Assembly (NCBI GenBank): GCA_902363395.1
Contig: CABIZZ010000001.1
Span: 992,001 to 1,056,000 of the forward strand
Direction: 5' to 3'
DNA length: 64,000 bases
DNA from: Streptococcaceae bacterium
Lineage (GTDB): Bacteria > Bacillota > Bacilli > Lactobacillales > Streptococcaceae
The notes beneath the pieces were generated by a model. The model saw only the letters and a list, made by a program, of their open reading frames with translations. It searched no databases and had not been told where the DNA came from. Positions 51,495 through 60,027 of this stretch are shown here, in pieces (position 1 is the stretch's first letter; the number at the start of each line of letters is the position of its first letter). Both the position numbers and the translations under genes were made by a program.

Positions 51495-53201
51495 CTATTT
51501 CTTCTTAGGTGAGTGAACAGCTAAGCCAAGTACATCCGCAAAGGCTTCGTACATCACTTCTGAGAAGGTTGGGTGTCCGTGGATGGTCTTGAGCATTTCT
51601 TCTACAGTGATTTCCATCTCAATGATGGTTGAAGCTTCGTTGATCAATTCAGCTGCTGCTGGACCAATGATGTGAACCCCAAGAACTTCACCGTATTTCT
51701 TGTCTGCAATAACTTTAACAAATCCTTGAGCCGCATCTGATGCAATGGCACGACCGTTCGCCGCAAAGTTAAACTTACCGATTTGAACATCATATTTCTC
51801 ACGAGCTTGTTCTTCTGTCAAACCAACAGCCGCAACTTCTGGGAGGGTGTAGATAGCTGCAGGCGTCAAGTTCAATTTGGCAACAGCATGGTTTCCTTTA
51901 AGAGCATTTTCGGCCGCTACTTCACCCATACGGAAGGCAGCGTGAGCCAACATCTTGGTACCGTTGATATCACCTGGCGCATAGATACCTGGAACAGACG
52001 TTTCCATATATTCATTAACCTTGATCCGTCCACGATCCAATTCAAACTCAACTTCACCGATACCTTCAAGGTCTGGAACACGGCCGATTGAAAGAAGGGC
52101 TTTGTTGGCGATGATATCATCTTTGCCTTCAACCTTGATACGGAGTTTGCCATCTTCTTCAATGATTTCTTGCAATTTCGTATCCGTCAAGATTGTCACA
52201 CCCTTGCGTTCAAGGATCAAGCGAAGGTTCTTAGATACTTCTGCATCCATAGCTGGAACGATGCGGTCCATCATTTCGATAACCGTAACTTTTGAACCGA
52301 AAGTCATGAAGGCTTGACCAAGTTCGATCCCGACAACCCCACCACCGATGATGACAAGGCTTTCTGGAACTTCATTCATTTCAAGAATATCGTCACTGGT
52401 CATGACAAGGGATGATTCCATACCAGGAACGTTAATCTTGCTAACTTTTGAACCACCGGCAAGGATGATTTTCTTGGTTTCAAGCAATTCAGAACCATTG
52501 ACTAGGACGTTCTTATCCTTAGTGATAGTACCGATACCCTTGTGAACATCCACACCGTAGCTGCGAAGAAGACCCGCAACACCACCAACAAGGGTATTAA
52601 CAACTTTAGATTTAGTTTCTAAAAGTTTATCCATATCCACTGAGAAACTTGGATTTTCAATGATAATACCACGGTTGGCTGCATGTCCGATATTTTCAAT
52701 AATTTCAGCGTTGTGGAGGTAAGTCTTAGTCGGGATACATCCGCGGTTCAAGCAAGTTCCACCAAGTTCAGATTTCTCAACGAGAGCAACCTTACCACCT
52801 AGTTGAGCTGCTTTAATAGCAGATACGTAACCAGCAGGACCCCCACCAATCACTACGATATCGTAAGCGTCATCACTCTTATTGTCATCGTTTGAAGCAC
52901 TTACTGCAGCTGGTGCTGGACTCGCTTCTGGTGCTGCTGCTCCAGCTGTTGGGATGTTTTCCCCCTCTTCACCAAGATAACCGATTACTTCTGTTACAGG
53001 AACAGTTTCTCCGTCCCCTTTCAGGATAGCGATCAAGTAGCCGTCTTCTTCCGCTTCCAACTCCATGCTGACTTTGTCTGTCATGATTTCAAGGAGAACT
53101 TCTCCTTCTTTTACAAATTCGCCGACTTTTTTATTCCACTGAACGATTTGTCCTTCGGTCATATCTACGCCGGCTTTTGGCATAATTACTTCTAAGGCCA
53201 T
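51495..53201 (-). CDS. lpdA: Dihydrolipoamide dehydrogenase (E3) with N-terminal lipoyl domain
   Basis: A 568-residue protein. Residues 1-80 are a lipoyl domain with the modified Lys43 in EIMTDKVSMELEA. An Ala/Pro linker (84-108) follows, then the flavoprotein disulfide reductase domain with IVVIGGGPAGYV, redox Cys149/Cys154 in GGTCLNRGCIPT, and HGHPTFSEV with the catalytic His near the end. It reoxidises dihydrolipoamide with NAD+. The lipoyl domain is here and not on E2, an arrangement known from pneumococcus. It lies 39 bp after the E2 gene. Confidence 0.94.
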   Translation of the reverse strand: MALEVIMPKAGVDMTEGQIVQWNKKVGEFVKEGEVLLEIMTDKVSMELEAEEDGYLIAILKGDGETVPVTEVIGYLGEEGENIPTAGAAAPEASPAPAAVSASNDDNKSDDAYDIVVIGGGPAGYVSAIKAAQLGGKVALVEKSELGGTCLNRGCIPTKTYLHNAEIIENIGHAANRGIIIENPSFSVDMDKLLETKSKVVNTLVGGVAGLLRSYGVDVHKGIGTITKDKNVLVNGSELLETKKIILAGGSKVSKINVPGMESSLVMTSDDILEMNEVPESLVIIGGGVVGIELGQAFMTFGSKVTVIEMMDRIVPAMDAEVSKNLRLILERKGVTILTDTKLQEIIEEDGKLRIKVEGKDDIIANKALLSIGRVPDLEGIGEVEFELDRGRIKVNEYMETSVPGIYAPGDINGTKMLAHAAFRMGEVAAENALKGNHAVAKLNLTPAAIYTLPEVAAVGLTEEQAREKYDVQIGKFNFAANGRAIASDAAQGFVKVIADKKYGEVLGVHIIGPAAAELINEASTIIEMEITVEEMLKTIHGHPTFSEVMYEAFADVLGLAVHSPKKK

Positions 53202-53240
53202 TTTATTTCCCTCTTTTTCTTGTTTCTATTCTCTCATTGA

Positions 53241-54284
53241 TTAGACCAACATTGAAATCGGGTCTTCAATCAAGGCTTTCAAGTCTTTCATGAATTTGGC
53301 ACCAGCCATTCCATCGACAACGCGGTGGTCAATGGTCAAGCCCAAGCTCATGATTGGACGAATGACAATTTCACCATTTACAACAACTGGTTTTTCAACC
53401 GTTGCACTAACTCCAAGGATGGCAGAGTTTGGTTGGTTGATAATCGGTCCAAATGATTGAACGCCAAACATCCCCAAGTTACTGATGGTAAAGGTTGAAT
53501 TTTGCAATTCACTTGGAGCAAGCTTACCATCCAATGTACGTCCGATAACGTCCTTGAAGGCTACCACCAACTCTGACAAGGTCATCTTTTCAGCATTGTA
53601 GACAACTGGAGTCATCAAGCCATTGTCCATCCCAACTGCCATCGCTAAGTTGACATAATTGTGAGTAATGATGGTTTTGCCATCTTCTGTCAATGACGCA
53701 TTGATGTATGGATGTTTCATCAAGGTCTTAACCACTGCTAGAGAAAGCAAATCTGTTACAGTGACTTTCTTGCCAGTGGCCTCCATAATTGGATCCAATA
53801 CCTTCTTACGAAGGGCCAACATTTGAGACATATCAACGTCATAGTTCAAAGTAAAGGTTGGTGCTGTCAAGTAAGATTCCACCATACGTTGAGCAATCAC
53901 CTTACGCATTGGAGTCATCGGAATCCGCTCGATCTCACCATAAGGTGTCACATTATCAGGAACTTCTTCGACTTTCTCAATTTGAGCAGGTGACTTAATG
54001 GTCTCATTCTCAATATTTTCAGGAAGGAAAGCAAGGACGTCCTTCTTCATGATCTTACCACGATGACCAGTTCCTTGGATCTCTTGCCAAGCAATATTGT
54101 GTTCTAAAGCAATTCGTTTTGCAAGTGGTGAAATGCGAACCACATTTGTGTCTTTATATGTTTCCACGTCTTCTTTGTGGACACGACCGTTTGCGCCTGA
54201 ACCAGAAACATCATAGAGGTTGATCCCAAGATCATCCGCTAATTTTCTAGCCGCAGGAGTCGCTCTTAGCTTATCATCAGCCAT
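53241..54284 (-). CDS. Dihydrolipoamide acyltransferase (E2) lacking a lipoyl domain
   Basis: A 347-residue E2 core. It starts directly with two peripheral-subunit-binding domains in tandem (ATPAARKLADDLGINLYDV...GRVHKEDV, about 7-42; SPLAKRIALEHNIAWQEI...GKIMKKDV, about 51-86), then the catalytic acyltransferase domain with HRVVDG near the C-terminus. There is no lipoyl domain; the adjacent E3 has one instead. ATG 54284 is preceded by TAGGAGAGG. The operon assigns it to a pyruvate or acetoin dehydrogenase. Confidence 0.92.
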   Translation of the reverse strand: MADDKLRATPAARKLADDLGINLYDVSGSGANGRVHKEDVETYKDTNVVRISPLAKRIALEHNIAWQEIQGTGHRGKIMKKDVLAFLPENIENETIKSPAQIEKVEEVPDNVTPYGEIERIPMTPMRKVIAQRMVESYLTAPTFTLNYDVDMSQMLALRKKVLDPIMEATGKKVTVTDLLSLAVVKTLMKHPYINASLTEDGKTIITHNYVNLAMAVGMDNGLMTPVVYNAEKMTLSELVVAFKDVIGRTLDGKLAPSELQNSTFTISNLGMFGVQSFGPIINQPNSAILGVSATVEKPVVVNGEIVIRPIMSLGLTIDHRVVDGMAGAKFMKDLKALIEDPISMLV

Positions 54285-54303
54285 GACCTCTCCTATTCTA
54301 TAC

Positions 54304-54918
54304 TAAGATATCAAGGACGAAGAGGACAAAGAAAAAATAGGAGATTGACGATGTGTTCGATGAACACAAGGAAATCTATCTTTTTTTCACAGGCCTCCGT
54401 CCGGATTCAATTATAAGATACTAAGGGCGTTAAAAGTCAAAGTGAAAATAGGAATCTTGATGAAGAAACTTTAGTTTCTAGGAAAGTTTATCTTTTTCAC
54501 ACAGACTTTAGCCCGAGTTCAATTTTATGATGCAAAGGGCGTTTAAAAGCGACCGAAAAATAGGAAATCGACGCAGACTTCGATGAAGTCAAGGAGATTT
54601 ATCTTTTTTCCGAGCTTTTAGCCCGTGCTCTAATATAAGATATTAAGGACGTAGAGGACAAAGAAAAAATAGGAGATTGACGCTGTGTTCGCTGAACACA
54701 AGGAAATCTATCTTTTTTTCACAGTCCTCAGTCCGGATTCAGTTACAAGATACTAAGGGCGTTTAAAAGTGACCGAAAAATAGGAAATCAACGCAGACTT
54801 CGATGCAGTCAAGGAGATTTATCTTTTTTCCGAGCTTTTAGCCCGTGCTCTAATCTAAGATATCAAGGACGCAGAGAACTTTGTACCTAAAAAGATACAA
54901 AGTTTCCTCGTCTAATTT
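54304..54918. repeat. Tandem array of 110-bp hairpin repeats inside the dehydrogenase operon
   Basis: Five units of 110-112 bp start at 54304, 54414, 54526, 54636 and 54746, with a truncated sixth at 54856. Each reads roughly TAAGATA..AAGG.CG, an A-rich block GAAAAATAGGA, an apical stem, AAGGA-AT-TATCTTTTTT, and a T/C-rich end. Apical stems differ but stay paired: GTGTTCGATGAACAC, GAAACTTTAGTTTC, GACTTCGATGAAGTC, GTGTTCGCTGAACAC, GACTTCGATGCAGTC. Units 1 and 4, and 3 and 5, are near copies. The array fills the 663-bp gap between the E1-beta and E2 genes. It encodes no protein. Confidence 0.88.
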
Positions 54919-54926
54919 AAATGACA

Positions 54927-54948
54927 TTACATAATTTATGTTATGTAT
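54927..54948. repeat. Short palindrome after a stop codon, copy d
   Basis: TACATAA and TTATGTA around 6 bases; it touches the stop codon of the E1-beta gene, which lies on the minus strand. Confidence 0.6.
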
Positions 54949-55940
54949 TATTCTTTGTTGTACGTTTTACGAATGGCATCTTTGATGCTTTCAACTGTTG
55001 GAATCATTGCATTTTCAAGGTTTTGTGCGTAAGGCATTGGCACATCTTCCCCCGCACAACGGCGAATTGGTGCATCCAAGTAATCAAATGCTTCTGATTC
55101 AGAAATGATAGCTGATATTTCACCAATATAGCCACTTGTTTTATGGGCATCATTGACAAGGACTACTTTTCCTGTCTTCTTGACAGAATTAATGATGATC
55201 TCTTTATCGAGTGGGACCAAAGTACGTGGGTCTACTACTTCTACTGAGATGCCTTCTTCTGCCAATTCTTCAGCTGCCTGCATAACCCGACGAAGCATTT
55301 TCCCGTAGGTTACGACAGTGACGTCAGTTCCTTCGCGTTTGATTTCTCCAACACCAAGTGGAATTGTGTAGTCTGGATCAACTGGCACTTCACCTTTTTG
55401 GTTGAATTCTGATTTGTATTCAAGAATGATAACGGGGTTGTTATCACGGATAGATGACTTGAGAAGTCCCTTCATATCCGCTGGCGTACCAGGAGCAACA
55501 ACTTTCAAACCAGGAATATGAGTAAACCATGATTCCAAGGATTGGGAGTGTTGAGCTGCAGATCCAACTCCATTACCAGCAGCACAGCGAACGGTCATCG
55601 GCACTTGCCCTTTTCCACCAAACATGTAGCGAGTTTTAGCAGCTTGGTTGACAATAGCATCCATGGCAATTACAGAGAAATCCATGAAAGTCATATCAAC
55701 GATTGGCCGAAGTCCAGTCATGGCTGCACCTGCTGCTGCACCTGAAATCGCAGCCTCAGAAATCGGACAGTCACGGACACGTTCTGGACCGAATTCCTCA
55801 AGCATTCCTACTGAAGTTCCGAAGTCTCCACCGAAAACTCCGACATCTTCCCCCATCAACAATACATTTTCGTCGCGACGCATTTCCTCAGACATAGCAA
55901 GGATAATGGTATCGCGGAAAGACATTAATTTTGTTTCCAT
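54948..55940 (-). CDS. Pyruvate/acetoin dehydrogenase E1 component, beta subunit
   Basis: A 330-residue transketolase-type subunit: LLMGEDVGVFGGDFGTS, CPISEAAISGAAAGAAMTGLRPI, RCAAGNGVGSAAQHSQS and the C-terminal transketolase domain. It forms the alpha2beta2 TPP enzyme with the next gene upstream, 16 bp away. It is named pdhB or acoB in related genomes; the substrate is not certain from sequence. Confidence 0.94.
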   Translation of the reverse strand: METKLMSFRDTIILAMSEEMRRDENVLLMGEDVGVFGGDFGTSVGMLEEFGPERVRDCPISEAAISGAAAGAAMTGLRPIVDMTFMDFSVIAMDAIVNQAAKTRYMFGGKGQVPMTVRCAAGNGVGSAAQHSQSLESWFTHIPGLKVVAPGTPADMKGLLKSSIRDNNPVIILEYKSEFNQKGEVPVDPDYTIPLGVGEIKREGTDVTVVTYGKMLRRVMQAAEELAEEGISVEVVDPRTLVPLDKEIIINSVKKTGKVVLVNDAHKTSGYIGEISAIISESEAFDYLDAPIRRCAGEDVPMPYAQNLENAMIPTVESIKDAIRKTYNKE

Positions 55941-55956
55941 AATTCTCTACTCCCCC

Positions 55957-56925
55957 TTAGTCTGCGTAAATATCTTCGAAAGCTGATTCAAGTGGAGGGA
56001 ATGGGCTTTCTTCCGCAAATTTCACTGAAGCTTCAACTGCTTCTTTCACTTCTTCTTGAATCTGATCCAATTCTTCTGCGCTCGCAATTTCATTTTCAAG
56101 GAGATACTTGCGAAGGTTTTCAATCGGATCTTTCTTCTTCCACTCTTCGACTTCTTCACGGGTCCGGTATTTACCAGGGTCAGATGAAGAGTGTCCAAGC
56201 CAACGATAGGTGACACTTTCGATCAAGACAGGACCTTTACCAGAACGGACATGTTCAACAGCTTTTTGGAATCCTTCATAGACATCAATAACGTTGTTTC
56301 CATCAGGAATAAACATTCCAGGAATGCCGTAAGCAGCACTACGCTCATGGATGTGCTCGACATTGGTCATTTTCTTGATGTCAGCAGAGATCCCATAACC
56401 ATTATTAATACAGTAGAAGATCACGGGAAGATTCCAGATTGAAGCCATATTGACCGCTTCGTGGAAGACACCTTCATTGGTTGCGCCATCACCAAAAAAG
56501 CAGACAACAATTTTTCCAGTCTTATGCATTTGCTGAGTAAGGGCAGCCCCTACAGCAATTCCCATACCACCACCGACGATACCGTTGGCACCGAGGTTCC
56601 CGGCATCAAGGTCGGCAATATGCATAGAGCCACCCTTCCCTTTACAAGTACCAGTATACTTGCCAAGGATTTCAGCCATCATTCCATTCAAGTCGATCCC
56701 TTTAGCAATCGCTTGTCCGTGACCACGGTGGTTCGATGTCAACAAATCATCGTCGTTTAAAGCTAGCATAGCCCCAACGTTGGCTGCTTCTTCACCAACA
56801 GAAAAGTGCGTCATTCCCGGCACTTTCCCTTTTTTTACTAACTGTGCAATTTTTAAGTCCATGCGACGGATTTCTTCCATTTTACGGAACATTTCCAATA
56901 AGAGACTTTTATCTAATGTTGCCAT
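55957..56925 (-). CDS. Pyruvate/acetoin dehydrogenase E1 component, alpha subunit
   Basis: A 322-residue TPP-binding subunit: GDGATNEGVFHEAVNMASIWNLPVIFYCINN is the diagnostic GDG-x26-NN motif, and HRGHGQAIAKG and YRWLGHSSSDPGKYR carry the conserved active-site His and phosphorylation-loop region. First gene of the operon E1a-E1b-[repeat array]-E2-E3-lplA. Confidence 0.94.
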   Translation of the reverse strand: MATLDKSLLLEMFRKMEEIRRMDLKIAQLVKKGKVPGMTHFSVGEEAANVGAMLALNDDDLLTSNHRGHGQAIAKGIDLNGMMAEILGKYTGTCKGKGGSMHIADLDAGNLGANGIVGGGMGIAVGAALTQQMHKTGKIVVCFFGDGATNEGVFHEAVNMASIWNLPVIFYCINNGYGISADIKKMTNVEHIHERSAAYGIPGMFIPDGNNVIDVYEGFQKAVEHVRSGKGPVLIESVTYRWLGHSSSDPGKYRTREEVEEWKKKDPIENLRKYLLENEIASAEELDQIQEEVKEAVEASVKFAEESPFPPLESAFEDIYAD

Positions 56926-56961
56926 TATTTCGCCTTTCTTAGCATTTATTCATTCTCTTCT

Positions 56962-56990
56962 ATTTTATCCAAAATTGAAAGCACTGTCAA
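56962..56990 (-). promoter_or_regulatory. Promoter of the dehydrogenase operon, with a cre-like site in its spacer
   Basis: On the minus strand a consensus TTGACA, 17 bp and TAAAAT lie 37 bases before the E1-alpha ATG. The + strand 56976-56989, TGAAAGCACTGTCA, fits the CcpA consensus TGNAANCGNTNNCA at all but the central G. The promoter is convincing; the cre site is only a suggestion. Confidence 0.7.
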
Positions 56991-57118
56991 AAAAAATGCT
57001 CAATTATCTTCACAAATCAAACTCTATAGAACATTGGTGTAATAGAGTTTTTCAACTGTTATATAAAAGATTCACAAAGTCATATATTGAGAAAATATTG
57101 ATACTTCGGAATAAAAAA

Positions 57119-57142
57119 ACCGATAGGAAAAGACCTATCGGC
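57119..57142 (-). terminator. Terminator of the ATP-grasp gene
   Basis: Read on the minus strand: perfect arms CCGATAGG and CCTATCGG around 6 bases, then seven T. Confidence 0.85.
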
Positions 57143-57148
57143 TCGCTT

Positions 57149-58315
57149 TTATTCAGCTCGTTGACCAAAGTCACGAATCATTTGTTCCAATTCCTCACGA
57201 CTTGGAGTTGTTAACATGTAGAGATAGTCCCCTTGAAGCTCCGCAAAAGCTGCAGGCATGATCTTCTTCACTCGGAATTGGTGCTGGTATTTAGCCAAGA
57301 CTTCTTCCTCTGAAAGGACATAGGCTGCATTAGCACGGCGTGAAGTTGCCAAGCAATAAAGAGGTTCAAATTCAGAAGCTGGGAAAGGTTCTCCTGCTAC
57401 AATAGCTGCATACCCACGGTACAAGTCGATGGAGTGAGCATAATTGTATACATCGATCGTAAATCCACCTGCAGGTCGGTTATTGTACTCAATCGCAATA
57501 TAGTCATCCCCATCACGGAAAAACTCAATATGGAAGAACCGCTCCTTCATACCAAAAGCTTTGACAATCGCTTCTCCGTACTGACGCAATTTTGGATCCA
57601 TCTCTTTGAGGACATAATAAGAGTTGTCCATCTTGTAGAGCATCAAGTCAAGTGGTGTATAGGCATAGTCAAAAGTAGTTGAAAAGACAATGTTTCCATC
57701 TCGATCCACTAAACCATCAAAGGTACAGATTTCACTGGAAAGAACAAATTTCTCAAAAAAGTATTCGGTATGGCCATCCCATTCTGCTTTGAAACGGTCC
57801 ACATCTTCTGGTGTTTCGATTTTGAAAGTCGCTGCTGCTCCTACTCCATTATCAGGCTTGGCAATCAACGGCAACCCAATCTTCTTCACTGACTTATCGA
57901 TGTCTTTTTCAGCTTTAACCACTGCACCAGGAACGACAGGAACTCCTGCTTTCTTGAAGAGTTTCTTCATTTCTGATTTAAACTTAGTTTTCTTTAAATC
58001 TTTTGGTTTAGCCCCAAAGACATTGAATTGCTCACGAAGCGCTGCGTCCAATTCCAACCAGTATTCATTGTGAGACTCGATGCGATCGATTGGGCCATGC
58101 TTATAAAATAGAAAGGCTACTGCACGTTTCACTTCGTCCAAGTTTTCCATGTTATCGACACGGAAATACTCTGTCAAACTATTACGCAATGGCTCGTCTA
58201 ACTGCTCGTAAGGCTCTTGGCCAATCCCTAATACAGTGATTCCTTTGTTGGCCAACTCAATGGTGAATTGCTGGAAATTTTGTGGATAATAAGGTGAAAT
58301 AACAAGATAATTCAT
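57149..58315 (-). CDS. ATP-grasp domain protein (carbamoyl-phosphate synthase large-chain-like)
   Basis: A 388-residue protein: an N-terminal Rossmann-like domain (YLVISPYYPQNFQQFTIELANKGITVLGIG) and an ATP-grasp fold (GLPLIAKPDNGVGAAATFKI glycine-rich loop, EICTFDGLVDRDGN, and the metal-binding FHIEFFRDGDDYIAIEYNNRPAGG). Such enzymes ligate carboxylates to amines, often to make peptides or modify metabolites. It is followed by esterase genes upstream on the same strand, so a small biosynthetic or modification cluster is possible. Product unknown. Confidence 0.85.
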   Translation of the reverse strand: MNYLVISPYYPQNFQQFTIELANKGITVLGIGQEPYEQLDEPLRNSLTEYFRVDNMENLDEVKRAVAFLFYKHGPIDRIESHNEYWLELDAALREQFNVFGAKPKDLKKTKFKSEMKKLFKKAGVPVVPGAVVKAEKDIDKSVKKIGLPLIAKPDNGVGAAATFKIETPEDVDRFKAEWDGHTEYFFEKFVLSSEICTFDGLVDRDGNIVFSTTFDYAYTPLDLMLYKMDNSYYVLKEMDPKLRQYGEAIVKAFGMKERFFHIEFFRDGDDYIAIEYNNRPAGGFTIDVYNYAHSIDLYRGYAAIVAGEPFPASEFEPLYCLATSRRANAAYVLSEEEVLAKYQHQFRVKKIMPAAFAELQGDYLYMLTTPSREELEQMIRDFGQRAE

Positions 58316-58336
58316 AGACGTCTCCTCCCTTTTGAC

Positions 58337-59067
58337 TTATAGATACATTTGTCCTAAGAAGTATGGCATTTGCTTCCGCCACCAGTCCCAATCATGGGCT
58401 ACATCGTGGCCCCACTCAGCAAACCAAGCAGGGATATTTTTGTGATCAAAGGCTTCCTTCAATTTATAGAAGGATGGAAGGCCATCTTGCTCCCATGCCC
58501 CAAGACCTGTACAGATAACAATTTCTGCCTGACGGTAACGATCGATAAACCAACCATCATTTTGATGCCAAATATAATCAGACGGAGAGTTTTGGTAAAT
58601 CGCTTCCTCTCCTCCAAACTCACCAACAAAGAAACGAGCATCATAGACACCACTCAAGGCAATGACTTTGTTGAATGTTGCAAGAAGAAATTGAGCGCGT
58701 GGTAAGCTCCCATTGAGCAGCCGGTTGTCATCATTGGGTCAAACCAACCTGTTTTGTGCTTGATGAAAGGAATGGCCTCTTCAATAACATAGCGTTCATA
58801 GGCACGATGCATCTCTGCACGATCGTGAGGGTTTTTCCAATCACAAAGCCAGCTCTCACTATCGACACTCGAAAGGGTGAAAAATTGAACACGCCCTTCT
58901 TCAATAAACTGAGCACAAGCATCAATCATACCGAAGTCATAGTACTCATTATGGCTTCCACCAGATGAAGCGAAGACCACAATAGGAATCCCCGCATGAC
59001 CATAGCGGTTTAGATACATTTCGCGGTTAAGTTGGCCACTCCAGTGGCTTAGATGTTCAATATTCAT
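58337..59067 (-). pseudogene. Esterase family protein, split by a frameshift
   Basis: Two adjacent frames together make one esterase. The N-terminal 137 codons (59067-58654) contain FASSGGSHNEYYDFG and the nucleophile elbow GCSMGAYHALNFFLQH, then run out of frame to a stop. The C-terminal frame (58657-58337) continues with NKVIALSGVYDARFF, read upstream of its TTG, and ends with the His region WAEWGHDVAHDWDWW. The shift lies at about 58670-58682 (CAACATTCAACAAAG), where the usual Pro-x-x-Phe-Asn seems shortened by a small deletion. Either a recent inactivation or a sequencing error. The intact neighbour downstream (59106) is a related esterase. Confidence 0.8.
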
Positions 59068-59105
59068 AGGTTCCTTCTTTCTTTATTATAAAAATTTAAA
59101 AGCTT

Positions 59106-59933
59106 CTAGTCCCACTTCTCTGCTAAGAAACGAAGACATTCCGGTAAATGCTCTGCCCAGGCTTCTTCATGGTGGATCGCCCCAGACTGAATCCGAATGG
59201 CGATATTTTCTAAAGCTACTCCTTGTTGAATGACATCATGATAGTAACGAAGAGATGAGTCTATATAGGCTTGCTTGATATTCCCAGCCATTAACGTTTT
59301 ATCAGTATCATCTGCCTCTTCAGTCCCTACATAGATGTATATACGTTGATCTGGATACAAGTTCTTACGCTCGATATAGCGATCAAAGGCTTCTTGATGC
59401 AACCAGTTGGCAGAGGAGAAGACTCCCAGACAACCGATTTGATCTTGGTATTCCAAACCCAAAAATTGTGTGATGTTACCGCCTAGCGAAGATCCAATCA
59501 TAGCTGTATGTTCTCGATCAGCAAGAGTGCGATATTCTTGATCGATAAAAGGTTTGACCACATCCATGACAAACTCCCCATACTCGACGCCCTTGCCACC
59601 AAATTGCATACCAGGAATATTGGATTCCTTGTACTTCCAGGCAGAGTATTCGTTCATCCGTTGCATGCCATCATTGTCAATGGCAACGACAATCATACGA
59701 CTAATGTCAGGATTTCGCTTAATGGCTGGAATGACTTTCCAAGAGTGACCTACATAGGCTTCCTTGCTATAGAAGACATTTTGCCCATCATGGAAATAAA
59801 CTACGGGGTAGCGCCGATCAGTATCTGTTTCATAATTTTTAGGTAATAAGACTCGCACACGACGGAGTTTTCCGGTATAAGGCACTTTCAACTCGTGTGT
59901 CTTCATCTCTAAATAAAAGTAGGATTTATTCAT
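59106..59933 (-). CDS. Esterase (alpha/beta hydrolase, enterochelin esterase-like)
   Basis: A 275-residue protein: LRRVRVLLPKNYETDTDRRYPVVYFHDGQNVFYSKEAYVG, nucleophile elbow GSSLGGNITQFLG, and C-terminal HHEEAWAEHLP with the catalytic His. The Fes/Esterase_D-like family cleaves esters of varied size. It lies 38 bp upstream of the broken esterase and probably starts the operon with that gene and the ATP-grasp gene. Confidence 0.88.
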   Translation of the reverse strand: MNKSYFYLEMKTHELKVPYTGKLRRVRVLLPKNYETDTDRRYPVVYFHDGQNVFYSKEAYVGHSWKVIPAIKRNPDISRMIVVAIDNDGMQRMNEYSAWKYKESNIPGMQFGGKGVEYGEFVMDVVKPFIDQEYRTLADREHTAMIGSSLGGNITQFLGLEYQDQIGCLGVFSSANWLHQEAFDRYIERKNLYPDQRIYIYVGTEEADDTDKTLMAGNIKQAYIDSSLRYYHDVIQQGVALENIAIRIQSGAIHHEEAWAEHLPECLRFLAEKWD

Positions 59934-59984
59934 TGTCAGAAAACTCTCTATATTCTAAATTTTTATTTATTATACCATTTTTAT

Positions 59985-60018
59985 AAGAAAAAGTCTGGAT
60001 TTCTCCAAACTTTTTCAT
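59985..60018 (-). terminator. Terminator of trmFO
   Basis: Read on the minus strand: arms AAAAAGTTTGG and CCAGACTTTTT (one G-U) around AGAAAT. Confidence 0.78.
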
Positions 60019-60027
60019 TAATTGACT

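Noticed and set aside
54304..54918. CRISPR array
   Set aside because: Repeats are 110 bp, contiguous, structured and lack unique spacers; no cas genes.
58337..58657. The C-terminal esterase frame as a separate gene with a TTG start
   Set aside because: The TTG is an internal Leu codon of the ancestral esterase; no ribosome site, and the protein lacks the nucleophile.
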